A DNA stretch of 64,000 nucleotides from Bradyrhizobium sp. ARR65 (GCF_000472385.1 NZ_AWZU01000035.1:19648-83647); one strand, 5' to 3'. Counted from the stretch's first letter, positions 54,641 through 63,546 are shown. Notes: generated by a model from the sequence alone, not told the origin. Numbers and translations: made by a program.

Positions 54641-54826
54641 TCAACGGACGCTGACGAACCTGCCCCAGGCTGCCGCCAAGCCTCCAGCGACAAGCATGTA
54701 GTGCGGGTTGTCGCAGAACGAGCCGCCATAACGGCACACGTCTGCGCCAAGCGAGCCGATCTCGTGATTGCCCGCGGCATAAAACAGTCCAGATAAGACG
54801 ACCAACCCGGCGGCAACGAAATACAT
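54641..54826 (-). CDS. 61-residue membrane protein
   Basis: A small protein with two hydrophobic stretches (YFVAAGLVVLSGLFYAAG and YMLVAGGLAAAWGRFV) separated by a loop with two cysteines (VCRYGGSFC) that could form a disulfide. GAGGAG is nine bases before the ATG. It is flanked on both sides by promoter-terminator cassettes. Function unknown. Confidence 0.6.
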   Translation of the reverse strand: MYFVAAGLVVLSGLFYAAGNHEIGSLGADVCRYGGSFCDNPHYMLVAGGLAAAWGRFVSVR

Positions 54827-54880
54827 CGACGGTCTCCTCGATTGCTCCTTCCTTGATGCGCTTCGGATGCCGATCGCGCC

Positions 54881-54966
54881 TTTGACACGTCGGGCAAATC
54901 AGGCGCACATTGACAGCATTGCAGAGATCATCTGGCCCGCGCCGCAAACACCGGCCGCGGGCCTTT
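54881..54966 (+). promoter_or_regulatory. Promoter-terminator cassette, copy 2
   Basis: It starts with the same TTTGACACGTCGGGCAAAT as copy 1, then CACATT as a weak -10. GGCCCGCG (54934-54941) and CGCGGGCC (54956-54963) form a stem followed by TTT. It lies divergent to the small membrane-protein gene. Confidence 0.5.
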
Positions 54967-55031
54967 GCATTGAATGCTACGGGCCGACCGATTTCAAAGT
55001 GGCGAATGGCATTGCGGCATTTTCATTAAAA

Positions 55032-55114
55032 TTTGACATGTCGGGCAAATCAGCGCGACATGGCATCATCGAGAGACAAAAAGGCCCGCAGCGGGTTGGC
55101 GCTGCGGGCCTTTT
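55032..55114 (+). promoter_or_regulatory. Promoter-terminator cassette, copy 3
   Basis: TTTGACATGTCGGGCAAAT, a weak GACATG -10 and the phrase GGCATCATCGAGAGA are followed by AAGGCCCGCAGCG and CGCTGCGGGCCTT, perfect 13-bp arms around six bases, with TTTT. On the other strand the same hairpin is followed by TTTTT, so it can also end the convergent DUF3551 gene. Confidence 0.55.
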
Positions 55115-55162
55115 CAGTTGGACAGGAAAGCTCCCCGCCGCATCTGGCGTCCCAGATCGGCG

Positions 55163-55513
55163 TTAATTGCTCGAACTCGCTGGCGCTCCTTGTTCCCAAC
55201 GCCCAGCGCCGTGCCTCGCACGCGATGACTTCGGTTGATAGGCATAAGAGTTGCGGTGGCCCTTGGCCGGGGTGTTGTTCGCAGTCTTGGCGTCGAGCCA
55301 GGGATCCCGGAAACAATCACCACCGATGCCGGCCGATGTGGCCTTGCACTGCTCCATCGTGTCGAAGCCGCAGCTCGTCATGTGGCCGGTGACGTCCTGG
55401 CGGCAATACTCGCCAGCACTTGCCTCAGTCGGTGCAAGCAGCGCCCCAAACGCAATCGCCGCGACGAGAGCCGCGGCAGTCGCGGCGGTTGCTCTCAAAA
55501 GCTCTTTCATCAT
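55163..55513 (-). CDS. DUF3551 secreted protein
   Basis: A small exported protein of 116 residues with a signal peptide (ELLRATAATAAALVAAIAFGALL) and the DUF3551 cysteine pattern EYCRQDVTGHMTSCGFDTMEQCKATSAGIGGDCFRDP (shown by its cysteines at regular spacing), typical of Bradyrhizobium. Four cysteines probably form two disulfides. The C-terminal tail is disordered. Function unknown. Flanked downstream by a shared terminator. Confidence 0.82.
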   Translation of the reverse strand: MMKELLRATAATAAALVAAIAFGALLAPTEASAGEYCRQDVTGHMTSCGFDTMEQCKATSAGIGGDCFRDPWLDAKTANNTPAKGHRNSYAYQPKSSRARHGAGRWEQGAPASSSN

Positions 55514-55807
55514 TTAGCCCGTTTTCTTGTTGTGCCTCCAGCCTCGCACGCGCAGATGGGGTGATCGCGATGACCGCGCCAGATCGATCAATCGTTTTTG
55601 AAGCATGACAATCATATGAAGAGGCTTGACGGGCGCGGGTGACGGACAGGTGTGATGCATTCACGCATGAGCGGTTTGCAATCAACGCTATGTGATCACC
55701 CGCCGCGCTTGCGCGCTATTCAATCGATGCTCGAAGCTCAACCGCGTTAACGTCTGTCGAGCGACGGATAGCAAAGACACAGAGCGCGCGGCATCCAAGA
55801 AAAGTGT

Positions 55808-55898
55808 TTGACGCGGTCGGCAAAATCACTGGCACACTGGCATCATCGAGAGAATTTGCAACAAACCCGCAGCGAAGGCATCCGCTGCGGGCTTTTTG
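55808..55898 (+). promoter_or_regulatory. Promoter-terminator cassette, copy 4
   Basis: TTTGACGCGGTCGGCAAAAT is a diverged copy of the box, followed by GGCATCATCGAGAGA exactly as in copy 3. CCCGCAGCG and CGCTGCGGG (55867-55875, 55884-55892) form the stem, then C and five T. The stem sequence matches copy 3 but the loop differs. Confidence 0.52.
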
Positions 55899-56041
55899 TT
55901 TCGCAGACTTCTCGTCTTAGCGGTTCTTGGGCTCGGAACGACCGAGCCCCTCGCAGGCTTTGCATCGGCCTGTCGAACCTCGTGGCCTCGTTCTACTGCG
56001 CCAAGCGTGGTTTTGAAAATGTAGACGGGGATCATCCAGCG

Positions 56042-56341
56042 ATGACTGAAGTGCGCGACGAGGATATCAGGGCCATTGTCGCCGCGACACTCGCGGAGCA
56101 GCGGCGCTTGCAGCGCGAGGAGATTGAACCGCTGGTGCTGAAGGCAATCACCACGACCTTGACCTCCTTCGGAATCGAGGAGGACCGCAGCGCGATGAGG
56201 GCTGACTTTCAGCACCTTCGTCGTTGGCGCAAGAGCGTCGAGCAGGCTCAAAGTGACACTTTCAAGGCTGTGATCACGGCCATCGTCGTGGGGTTTGTCG
56301 GCGCTGTATGGCTCGGCATCAAAGTGATGGTTGGAAGATGA
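56042..56341 (+). CDS. Small tail-anchored protein, phage-like
   Basis: A 99-residue protein starting MTEVRDEDIRAIVAATL, with a helical charged body (DRSAMRADFQHLRRWRKSVEQ) and a C-terminal membrane helix (AVITAIVVGFVGAVWLGIKVM). The frame upstream is not protein-like. The form resembles small phage-associated membrane proteins (DUF6127-like), which is tentative. Function unknown. Confidence 0.62.
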   Translation: MTEVRDEDIRAIVAATLAEQRRLQREEIEPLVLKAITTTLTSFGIEEDRSAMRADFQHLRRWRKSVEQAQSDTFKAVITAIVVGFVGAVWLGIKVMVGR

Positions 56342-56650
56342 CGCGGTGTTGATGCCCTGGCTCGTCAAAGCCGGTTATCCTACATGCCGCACGCTCCCCG
56401 GGCTGGCTGGGCACATTCTATCGGCGGAAACTCTGCGATGAGAAGCGCTAGAGCGCGCCGATTTGGAGTTGCCAGGAGCCCAGGGGCCAATGCGCCGCCG
56501 CGCTCTTTTGTGTTAGCGCCCCTCGAGCGCTGTGGCAGCCGACGGGCCCTTACCGGAAGGGCAGCTCTCTTATGGGCCACCGGCCTTGCCGCCCAGCGGA
56601 GATAAATCCTAAAGTTCATCCCTATAACGACAAATGGGGAAACGCCAAAA
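56342..56650. other. Non-coding stretch before CoA transferase
   Basis: 309 bp with no convincing gene, repeat or regulatory site. The frames that stay open have no ribosome site. Confidence 0.4.
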
Positions 56651-57925
56651 ATGACAAAACCGCAGCTACCCGACCGTCCAGCGCGGCCTATGGGCGCGCC
56701 CACAGCGCTGGCCGATCTTTTGGTCGTGGATTTCACCCGAGTTGTGGCGGGCCCGGCCTGTACCCAGATCCTAGCCGACTTTGGGGCTAAGGTAATCAAG
56801 ATCGAAAATCCTGACGGCGGTGATGATACACGGGCCTACGAGCATGCGGAAATCGGAGGTGAGAGTGCCGCCTATCTCAGCTTGAACCGGAACAAGCGCG
56901 GCATCGCCCTTGATCTTGCAGTCTCGGAAGCGCGCGAGATTGCCAGGGACCTAATCTCTCGCGCGGATGTGGTCGTGGAGAACTTCTCCGCAAGTGTAAT
57001 GGAGAAGTTTGGTCTCGACTATGCGTCGGTTGCGCCGATCAATCCGCGTCTTGTGTATTGTTCGATCTCAGCCTATGGCCGCAAGGGCCCCTTTGCTTCG
57101 CGCCCCGGCTTCGATCCGATCACACAGGCGGAGAGTGGATTCATGTCGCTGAACGGTTTCCCGGATGGGCCGCCGGTTCGCACCGGCCCGCCAATCGTCG
57201 ACATGGCGACGGGCATGTCGGCATGCAACGCCATTCTGCTTGCGCTGATCGCCCGTGATCGCCTCGGCCGCGGCCAGCAGGTGGAGGTCGCGCTGTACGA
57301 CATTGCAATGTCCATGACCGGCTTTTACGGAATGGCCTATCTGATCAGCGGAGCCAATCCGGGCCGCTTTGGCAACTCGCCGAACGGTTCTCCGACAGTC
57401 GGAGTCTATGAGGCGGCGGACGGCCCGCTCTATATGGCCTGCGCCAACGATCGGCTATATCGCCGCCTGGTTACCGAGGTACTCGAGCGGCCGGATCTGA
57501 TCACAGATCCGGAGTTCGCGACGCGAAAGGCGCGAAGCGCAAACAAGGAGAAGCTGCGTTCGGTCATCGCAGGAATTTTCGCCGCCGACCGACTGGAGAA
57601 CTGGATGGCGAAGTTGAAAAAAGCCAACATCCCTGTTGGCTACCTTCGCACGGTCGAGCAAGGATTCAACGCCGCTGAAGCACGTGAACGTCATCGTCTC
57701 AGTCGGATTCCTCATCCGACCGCGGGCTTCATCCCGAACATCGAGACTCCCCTCAACCTGGAACTGACGCCCGCCTCCGATCCCGTCGCCGCGCCCTTAC
57801 TTGGCCAACATACCGACGAGGTGCTGCGAACAATACTCGGCTATAACGATGCTCGCATCAGTGCGCTCGCTGACGCGGGCGCGTTTGGAAAGCTGCAAAG
57901 GGCGGCGAAGGCAGGCGTTTCGTAA
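56651..57925 (+). CDS. CaiB/BaiF-family CoA transferase
   Basis: Class III CoA transferase of 424 residues. Family marks: LLVVDFTRVVAGPACTQILADFGAKVIKIENP, NRNKRGIALDL, the catalytic aspartate in SRPGFDPITQAESGF, and NGSPTVGVYEAADGPLYMACAND. It moves CoA between carboxylic acids such as formate, oxalate, carnitine or aromatic acids; the substrate is unassigned. No adjacent partner enzymes. Confidence 0.9.
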   Translation: MTKPQLPDRPARPMGAPTALADLLVVDFTRVVAGPACTQILADFGAKVIKIENPDGGDDTRAYEHAEIGGESAAYLSLNRNKRGIALDLAVSEAREIARDLISRADVVVENFSASVMEKFGLDYASVAPINPRLVYCSISAYGRKGPFASRPGFDPITQAESGFMSLNGFPDGPPVRTGPPIVDMATGMSACNAILLALIARDRLGRGQQVEVALYDIAMSMTGFYGMAYLISGANPGRFGNSPNGSPTVGVYEAADGPLYMACANDRLYRRLVTEVLERPDLITDPEFATRKARSANKEKLRSVIAGIFAADRLENWMAKLKKANIPVGYLRTVEQGFNAAEARERHRLSRIPHPTAGFIPNIETPLNLELTPASDPVAAPLLGQHTDEVLRTILGYNDARISALADAGAFGKLQRAAKAGVS

Positions 57926-59119
57926 TCCGTGTCGCTCGTCAACAAAGAAGCGGATTATGCCGACTGCTTTCCATGCCGGCGCAATCTCGATTCGTGTTGA
58001 AGTAGCGCCGGAACTCGGCGCCTCCATCATCTGGCATGTGCGCCTTCTGACTTGGACGGTCTCCCAGATGGTCCACGCCCAAGGCGCGAGCGCCTGGCAA
58101 GTCATGCAGCTTCCGCCCTCCGAGGAGATCGGGATCGCCGGAGCTGTTCCGCCAAGCCGAGCCAAGAAGGTGCGCTATTACGAGCATCGGCCCTTTGCCG
58201 AGCGATGGTCGTCGCGCCCGATCCGGCCAGCTGTGAGCGATCCTCCCGAAACGATAACTGGTCAAGTCCCAAGCCGATCGCGCCCAACAGCACTCTTTCG
58301 GCCGAAGCGCCGCGAGCAGATTAGACAGCGCCAAGAGCGGTTACTCCGGGAGCCCAACCTCCCCGCGACATCGTCGGATGCGCATGCGACCTTTCTTGCC
58401 GTGCCGGACCAGTTGAATACCAATTCCATTTGGATGTTGTGGTCCTTTCCGGAAGGACACAAGCAGATCTGTCACTGACGACAAAATAGCCGCCGCGAAT
58501 TCTCTCGCAGAATCTGACCATTTGGAAACCTGCCAAACGGCACCTCTAGCGCGAACCAAACGTTCGCCTCCGCAGGCCGGCACAACTCACGGCCAGAGGG
58601 CCGGTTCCGGACCGGTCAGGGCTATACCCGCGAGCGGAGCCGATGGCGCGCCATTCCCGCTTGCTGCGGCACGGGTCTTCTTACGCTCCAATCGGCCGTC
58701 CGCTATCAGGCTGGGGCTGTCGCGAGCACTCGCAAGGACGACGCTGCGCCAAATGGAACCAACGACGCTGATGCCCGTTGGCAGCCGCTAGGACGGCGAC
58801 TTCGCTCGTGCCTGCGAAAGAAAGACGGGGCTCCCCCGCTCGGCGCTTGTTCAACAGCGCCTCGACGAAGCCGATGCAAAAGCGGTGGATGACGTCCAGC
58901 TTTTTCCCCGCCGTCTTGGCGAAGCGCATCTTTGGCGTGCAGGTCCTCCGAAAGCGGAGGGTGCCCGAGGCGGGCCCGTGTGACCGGACGCAGGAGCAGC
59001 TGCTGCGTCACCAAAAGCCTCTCCGGGAAAGCGCACAACACGCGGGCGACCTGCGGAAGAGTACTGCACGCTTGTCCGGGTAGGCGCAGTATGGATGAGA
59101 TTGATCAAGTAGTGCGATC
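57926..59119. other. Gene-poor stretch, 1.2 kb
   Basis: Several frames stay open on both strands, as expected at this GC content, but none combines a ribosome site, protein-like composition and a recognisable family. It may hold decayed genes. No repeats were seen. Confidence 0.4.
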
Positions 59120-59593
59120 ATGAAGTATCCTATGACCGCGGCGGGCCATGCCGCCCTTCAAGATGAGCTGAGCCATCGCATTCGGAACGAGCGACCTCGT
59201 CTTGCAATGCGGATTCAGCAGGCGATTGCCGACGATACCAACCTGGTTGAGAACTCGGAATATCAGGGTGCGCTGGCGGAGCAGAGCGTTAACGAAATTC
59301 GCATAGCCGAATTGGACGACAAGCTTGCGCGTGCCGAGATCATCGACGTGTCCAAACTTTCCGGCGAGACTGTCAAATTTGGCGCAACGGTAACCCTAGT
59401 CGACGAGGACACCGGCGAGAAGCGGGTCTGCCAGATCGTCGGTGAGCCAGAAGCGAACGCGAGTAAGGGGAAGATTTCAGTGGGTTCGCCTGTCGGCCGA
59501 GCCTTGATCGGCAAGACCAAAGGCACAGCCGTGGTCGTGGAAACCCCTCGGGGCGATAAAACGTACAGGATTGAGCAAGTTGAGTGGCTGTGA
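59120..59593 (+). CDS. greA: GreA-type transcript-cleavage factor paralogue
   Basis: A 157-residue GreA/GreB homologue: N-terminal coiled-coil (residues about 10-75) and C-terminal FKBP-like domain (KFGATVTLVDEDTGEKRVCQIVGEPEA, SVGSPVGRALIGKTKGTAVVV). Gre factors insert the coiled-coil tip into RNA polymerase and use two acidic residues to activate RNA cleavage. The tip reads TNLVENSEYQGA where GreA has GDLxENAEYHAA, so position 41 is Asn instead of Asp while Glu44 is kept. Cleavage may be reduced, and the protein might act as a Gfh1-like competitor. Stands apart from other transcription genes. Confidence 0.87.
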   Translation: MKYPMTAAGHAALQDELSHRIRNERPRLAMRIQQAIADDTNLVENSEYQGALAEQSVNEIRIAELDDKLARAEIIDVSKLSGETVKFGATVTLVDEDTGEKRVCQIVGEPEANASKGKISVGSPVGRALIGKTKGTAVVVETPRGDKTYRIEQVEWL

Positions 59594-59835
59594 GGCAGTG
59601 CGTATATCGCGACCGATCAGTTTTGGTGTTTTACTTTGATGACTGCTAATCAAGTTCGATTGCTTGGGGTGTGGAGCGTTGGCCGGCATCCGAAAGTCTT
59701 CCGCGCTTCACCTGCGGTGTCGACATTCGACCGGATTGGCATGGTCTAGCTCAACTTGATCTACGCCGGCCAATGTAGCAAAGCGGCCGAGCGCGGTAGC
59801 GCTCCTGAGCGTGATCCACGCGAGGACCAAGCCAA

Positions 59836-60054
59836 ATGGCAGGAAAGCCTAGACAGAAAGCTGATTCCGATCTCACGCTGGGTCTGCCCTTTTCTGGCCA
59901 TCGGCTGCAGCCGTGCCCGTTCTGTGGCAGCCTGGAACTTTGGGTCAACAGTGACACCGAGCCCAAGTTCGTCGCATGCAAGGAATGTTTGGCGTTTGGT
60001 CCGACCGCGCCGACGGTTGCCGAGGCGACCCAACGCTGGAACAGACGATCATGA
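59836..60054 (+). CDS. Lar-like zinc-ribbon protein
   Basis: A 72-residue protein with the pattern LQPCPFCGS ... FVACKECLAFGP ... AEATQRWNRR, which is the form of restriction-alleviation Lar-type zinc ribbons often found in phages and their remnants. Two CxxC knuckles would bind one zinc. No methyltransferase or restriction gene is beside it. The name reflects the fold; the anti-restriction function is not shown. Confidence 0.7.
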   Translation: MAGKPRQKADSDLTLGLPFSGHRLQPCPFCGSLELWVNSDTEPKFVACKECLAFGPTAPTVAEATQRWNRRS

Positions 60055-60284
60055 TCTGGAAGTCGCACATTCGGCTTGCGTTGAGGCGATCTCTTGTTCG
60101 CGCAAGGGGGCTGGGCGCTTGCAAGTGCTCGGCGCCCAGGCTGACCTGATGAAGCACCCACGATTCCCGCCAGAGCACGGGCGCGGCAAGTGATCTTTTC
60201 GATCGCAAACCTCTTGAGGGCGGAGGTGCAGTGGAAATAGGCAGCTTCTCCGCCCCCGACCTCAAGCGCTTTCCATTCTTGGGC

Positions 60285-60683
60285 TCAGTTGACCCGAATC
60301 GTTCGCGGCTTCGCCTTTTCGGCCAACGGCAGCATGAGCGATAGCACGCCGTCCTGTAGCTCAGCCGAGATCTTGTCCTGGTCGATCTTGCTGGAAAGCC
60401 GGAAGGTTCGCGAAAAGTGACCCACATTGTATTCGGTGTAGAGCGGCTGCAGGTCCTGGTACTTGGAGAAATCCAGCCTCCCGTCAACCTTAAGAACGTC
60501 ATCCTCGACGCGCACGTCGATGCTGTTCTTGTCGACGCCGGGCATTTCGAGGACCACGTTGAGCCCGTCCTTCGTCTCATAGATATCGGCATTCGGCACG
60601 AATATCCGCGCCGGGATTGTGGTTTCTTCCTTCTTTTCCAGCTCACGCTTCTGCGCGACCTGCAGTTCCTGTTTCGAAGCCAT
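60285..60683 (-). CDS. Small heat-shock protein Hsp20 (copy A)
   Basis: A 132-residue class-A-like Hsp20 with the alpha-crystallin domain: FVPNADIYETKDGLNVVLEMPGVDKNSIDVRVEDDVLKVDG and FSRTFRLSSKIDQDKISAELQDGVLSLMLP, ending in the IRV motif for subunit contact. GAGGAGG precedes the ATG. It follows the other Hsp20 gene by 65 bp on the same strand, so they are likely one heat-shock operon. Confidence 0.92.
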   Translation of the reverse strand: MASKQELQVAQKRELEKKEETTIPARIFVPNADIYETKDGLNVVLEMPGVDKNSIDVRVEDDVLKVDGRLDFSKYQDLQPLYTEYNVGHFSRTFRLSSKIDQDKISAELQDGVLSLMLPLAEKAKPRTIRVN

Positions 60684-60748
60684 GATCGTGCCTCCTCAAG
60701 AAAAGCGCTGGATGCCCACCCCGCGATTGTGCGGGGACCGCGAGCGGA

Positions 60749-61174
60749 TCAGCTGATCTTGATGGTCCGCGGCTTGTCGCTTTCCGCGCGCGGCAGGAAT
60801 AGCGCCAGAATGCCATCCCGATACTCTGCCTTGATGCCATCCGGCTCGATCTGCACCGGGAGGGACAGAGTGCGGTCGAACTCGCCGGAGATGCGTTCGC
60901 GCCGGTGCAGGCTTGCCTCCTCCGGATACTCGATTGTCTTCTTGCCGACGATCCGGATGGCGTTCTCCTTGGCCTGAATCTGGAGCTCGTCTTTCTTGAC
61001 ACCCGGCAGTTCGATGATCGCCAGGATGTCCTCCCGCTGTTGAAAAACGTTGATCGGCGGGAACGGGCCGCGGTTGGGGGTTAGATCCTGCAACCAGTCG
61101 CTGGACAGCGTCGCTTGGAGCGAGCGTTGAAGGTTGAGCAGGGCGTCGTATGGATCGGCAAATCCCATGATCAT
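60749..61174 (-). CDS. Small heat-shock protein Hsp20 (copy B)
   Basis: A 141-residue Hsp20: PFPPINVFQQREDILAIIELPGVKKDELQIQAKENAIRIVGKK and ISGEFDRTLSLPVQIEPDGIKAEYRDGILALFLPRAES, ending in a TIKI contact motif. It is the first gene of the two-gene unit. A GTGGGGA ribosome site lies eight bases before the ATG. The promoter region has a TTGACA -35-like box overlapped by a CIRCE-like repeat; the 5' leader would be about 65 nt. Confidence 0.92.
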   Translation of the reverse strand: MIMGFADPYDALLNLQRSLQATLSSDWLQDLTPNRGPFPPINVFQQREDILAIIELPGVKKDELQIQAKENAIRIVGKKTIEYPEEASLHRRERISGEFDRTLSLPVQIEPDGIKAEYRDGILALFLPRAESDKPRTIKIS

Positions 61175-61261
61175 GTTTGCATCCCCACGATGTGTTTGGC
61201 GATGTTTGGCGGGGCGAGAAAGGGACCGATCGCCCCTGGCAGCTTGGATTTGGGACGAGCG

Positions 61262-61288
61262 TTGGCAGTGTCAAGGGCGGAGTGCTAA
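61262..61288. promoter_or_regulatory. CIRCE-like element at the hsp20 promoter
   Basis: TTGGCAGTG-N9-GAGTGCTAA has a perfect right half and a 6-of-9 left half of the HrcA operator TTAGCACTC-N9-GAGTGCTAA, with the exact nine-base spacer. A TTGACA -35-like box of the hsp20 unit (minus strand) lies inside the spacer. HrcA control is inferred. Confidence 0.5.
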
Positions 61289-61532
61289 TGCCCGCAAGGT
61301 CCATACTGTGCTAAATAATCGATTGAAATAACTAAAGAAAATCTCTTTCCCAGCAGGGCCGGCCCGGTTGCGAGTGAGGTGTATCCATCCTCGTTGCACT
61401 CCAAGGTAGGATAGCTAAAAATTCTCACCGGCCCTCTTGAACCAGTTTTCTTCTTACCTGTTTGGCTCGTCGCCCGGGCTGGTTCCAGCCCCGGTCCTTA
61501 TGAGATCGCTGACCCAGACAAGGAGGATGTGC

Positions 61533-61847
61533 ATGCATTTCCGTCCGCTGCACGACCGTGTGCTCGTGCGCCGCATTGATGCGGAAGAAAAGACCAAAGG
61601 CGGCATCATCATTCCCGACACCGCAAAGGAGAAGCCGCAGGAGGGCGAGATCGTCGCCGCGGGTCCCGGTGGCCGGAATGAGCAGGGCCAATTGGTCCCG
61701 CTCGAGGTGAAAGTCGGTGACCACGTATTGTTCGGCAAATGGTCCGGTACCGAGGTGAAGATCGAGGGCCAGAATTACTTGATCATGAAGGAAAGTGACC
61801 TGTTGGGCGTGGTCGAGACCACCTCGTCGCTCAAGATGGCCGCCTAG
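61533..61847 (+). CDS. groES: Co-chaperonin GroES
   Basis: GroES of 104 residues, slightly longer than the usual 95-97: MHFRPLHDRVLVRRIDAEEKTKGGIIIPDTAKEKPQEGEIVAAGPG with the mobile-loop GGIIIPD, and VKVGDHVLFGKWSGTEVKI near the end. It caps the GroEL ring. AGGAGG is six bases before the ATG at 61533. A possible promoter (TTGCAC ... TAAAAA) lies at 61394-61421. It is followed by groEL, 48 bp later. One of several groESL copies expected in this lineage. Confidence 0.93.
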   Translation: MHFRPLHDRVLVRRIDAEEKTKGGIIIPDTAKEKPQEGEIVAAGPGGRNEQGQLVPLEVKVGDHVLFGKWSGTEVKIEGQNYLIMKESDLLGVVETTSSLKMAA

Positions 61848-61895
61848 CGCTTTATCAAACTGACAGTCATTGAAGAGGAAAGGAGTTTTGCAATT

Positions 61896-63514
61896 ATGGC
61901 TGCCAAGGACGTGAAATTTTCGACCGACGCTCGCGAACGGATGCTGCGCGGCGTCGATACGCTGGCGAACGCGGTCAAGGTCACGCTCGGTCCCAAGGGG
62001 CGCAATGTGGTGATCGAAAAGAGTTTCGGTGCGCCACGCATCACCAAGGACGGCGTCACCGTCGCCAAGGAAATCGAGCTCGACGATAAGTTCGAGAACA
62101 TGGGCGCGCAGATGGTGCGCGAGGTCGCATCCAAGACCAACGACCTCGCCGGCGACGGCACCACCACCGCGACCGTGCTGGCGCAGGCTATCGTCAGGGA
62201 AGGCGCCAAGGCCGTTGCCGCCGGTATGAATCCGATGGATCTCAAGCGCGGCATCGATCTGGCTGTCGACGCGATCGTCTCGGATCTGAAATTGCACGCC
62301 AAGAAAGTCACCTCCAACGACGAGATTGCACAGGTTGGCACCATCTCGGCCAATGGTGATACCGAGATCGGCCGCTTCGTGGCGGACGCCATGCAGAAGG
62401 TCGGCAATGAGGGCGTGATCACGGTGGAGGAGGCCAAGAGCCTCAACACCGAGCTCGAGGTGGTTGAAGGCATGCAGTTCGACCGCGGCTATGTCTCGCC
62501 CTATTTCGTCACTAATGTGTACAAGATGCGGGTCGAGTTGGAAGACCCGTACATCCTGATCCACGAGAAGAAGCTGTCCGGCCTGCACACCATGCTGCCG
62601 CTGCTCGAAGCATTGGTGCAGTCGGGCAAGCCGCTTTTGATTGTCGCCGAGGATGTCGAGTGTGAGGCGCTGGCGACGCTGGTCGTCAACAAACTGCGTG
62701 GCGGCCTGAAGGTCGCGGCTGTCAAAGCGCCGGGCTTCGGCGATCGCCGCAAGGCGATGCTCGAAGACATCGCGATCCTCACCGGCGGTACCGCGATTGC
62801 CGAAGACCTTGGCATCAAGCTCGAGAACGTCACACTCTCGATGCTCGGCCGTGCCAAAAGGTCGTGATCGAGAAAGAGAACACCACCGTCGTCGACGGCG
62901 CCGGTGCCAAGAAGGACATCGAGGCGCGCATCGCCCAGATCAAGGCACAGATCGAAGAGACCACCTCTGACTACGATCGAGAGAAGCTGCACGAGCGGCT
63001 GGCGAAGCTCGCGGGCGGCGTCGCCGTCATTCGTGTTGGCGGTGCGACGGAGATCGAGGTCAAGAAGAAGAAGGACCGCGTCGATGACGCGCTGCATGCG
63101 ACGCGCGCGGCCGTCGAGGAAGGCATCCTGCCCGGTGGCGGCGTCGCGTTGTTGCGCGCGCTGAAGGCGCTGGACGGCGTCAAGACGGCAAATGCCGACC
63201 AGAAGGCGGGCGTCGACATCGTCCGTCGTGCCATCCAGGTACCGGCGCGGCAGATCGTGCAGAATGCCGGCGAGGACGGCTCGCTCATCGTTGGCAAGCT
63301 GCTCGAACATGCGGACTACAATTGGGGATTTAACGCCGCAACGGGCGAATACCAAGACCTGGTGAAGGCCGGCGTGATCGACCCCGCAAAGGTGGTTCGC
63401 ACCGCGCTGCAGGATGCCGCCTCGGTCGCTTCGCTCCTGATCACCACCGAAGCGTTGGTGGCGGACAAGCCGAAGAAGTCGGAGGCACCGGCCGCTCCGG
63501 CGATAGATTACTGA
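61896..63514 (+). pseudogene. groEL: Chaperonin GroEL, interrupted by a one-base frameshift
   Basis: The sequence covers the whole of a 539-residue GroEL but in two frames: the first, 61896-62867, ends GRAKRS after ENVTLSMLG; the second, 62864-63514, begins with the expected continuation IEKENTTVVDGAGAKKDIEARI. Where intact genes read GCC-AAG-AAG-GTC, here is GCCAAAAGGTC (62854-62863), one base short. The ATP-binding GDGTTTATVLAQAI is intact. The C-terminus is SEAPAAPAIDY, without the common GGM repeats. Either the gene is dead or the base is missing by error. Confidence 0.85.
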
Positions 63515-63521
63515 CGCAAAC

Positions 63522-63546
63522 GGGCCCGGCCCGCAGGGCCGGGCCC
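63522..63546 (+). terminator. Hairpin after groEL
   Basis: GGGCCCGGCCC and GGGCCGGGCCC form a perfect 11-bp GC stem around a three-base loop, 8 bp after the groEL stop. No T run follows, so termination may need Rho, but the position fits a terminator. Confidence 0.65.

Noticed and set aside
57939..58478. Open frames on both strands after the CoA transferase
   Set aside because: Mutually overlapping, no ribosome sites, no recognisable family.
61175..61260. ROSE-type RNA thermometer before hsp20
   Set aside because: The conserved UUGCU anti-Shine-Dalgarno element is absent; only a loose CCCC/GGGG pairing is possible.
61381..61425. CIRCE element before groES
   Set aside because: TTGCACTC and GATAGCTAA resemble the halves but the spacer is eight bases and both halves are degenerate.
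62850..62870. Programmed frameshift in groEL
   Set aside because: AAAAGG is not a usual slippery heptamer with a downstream structure, and no GroEL is known to use one; a deletion or error is simpler.
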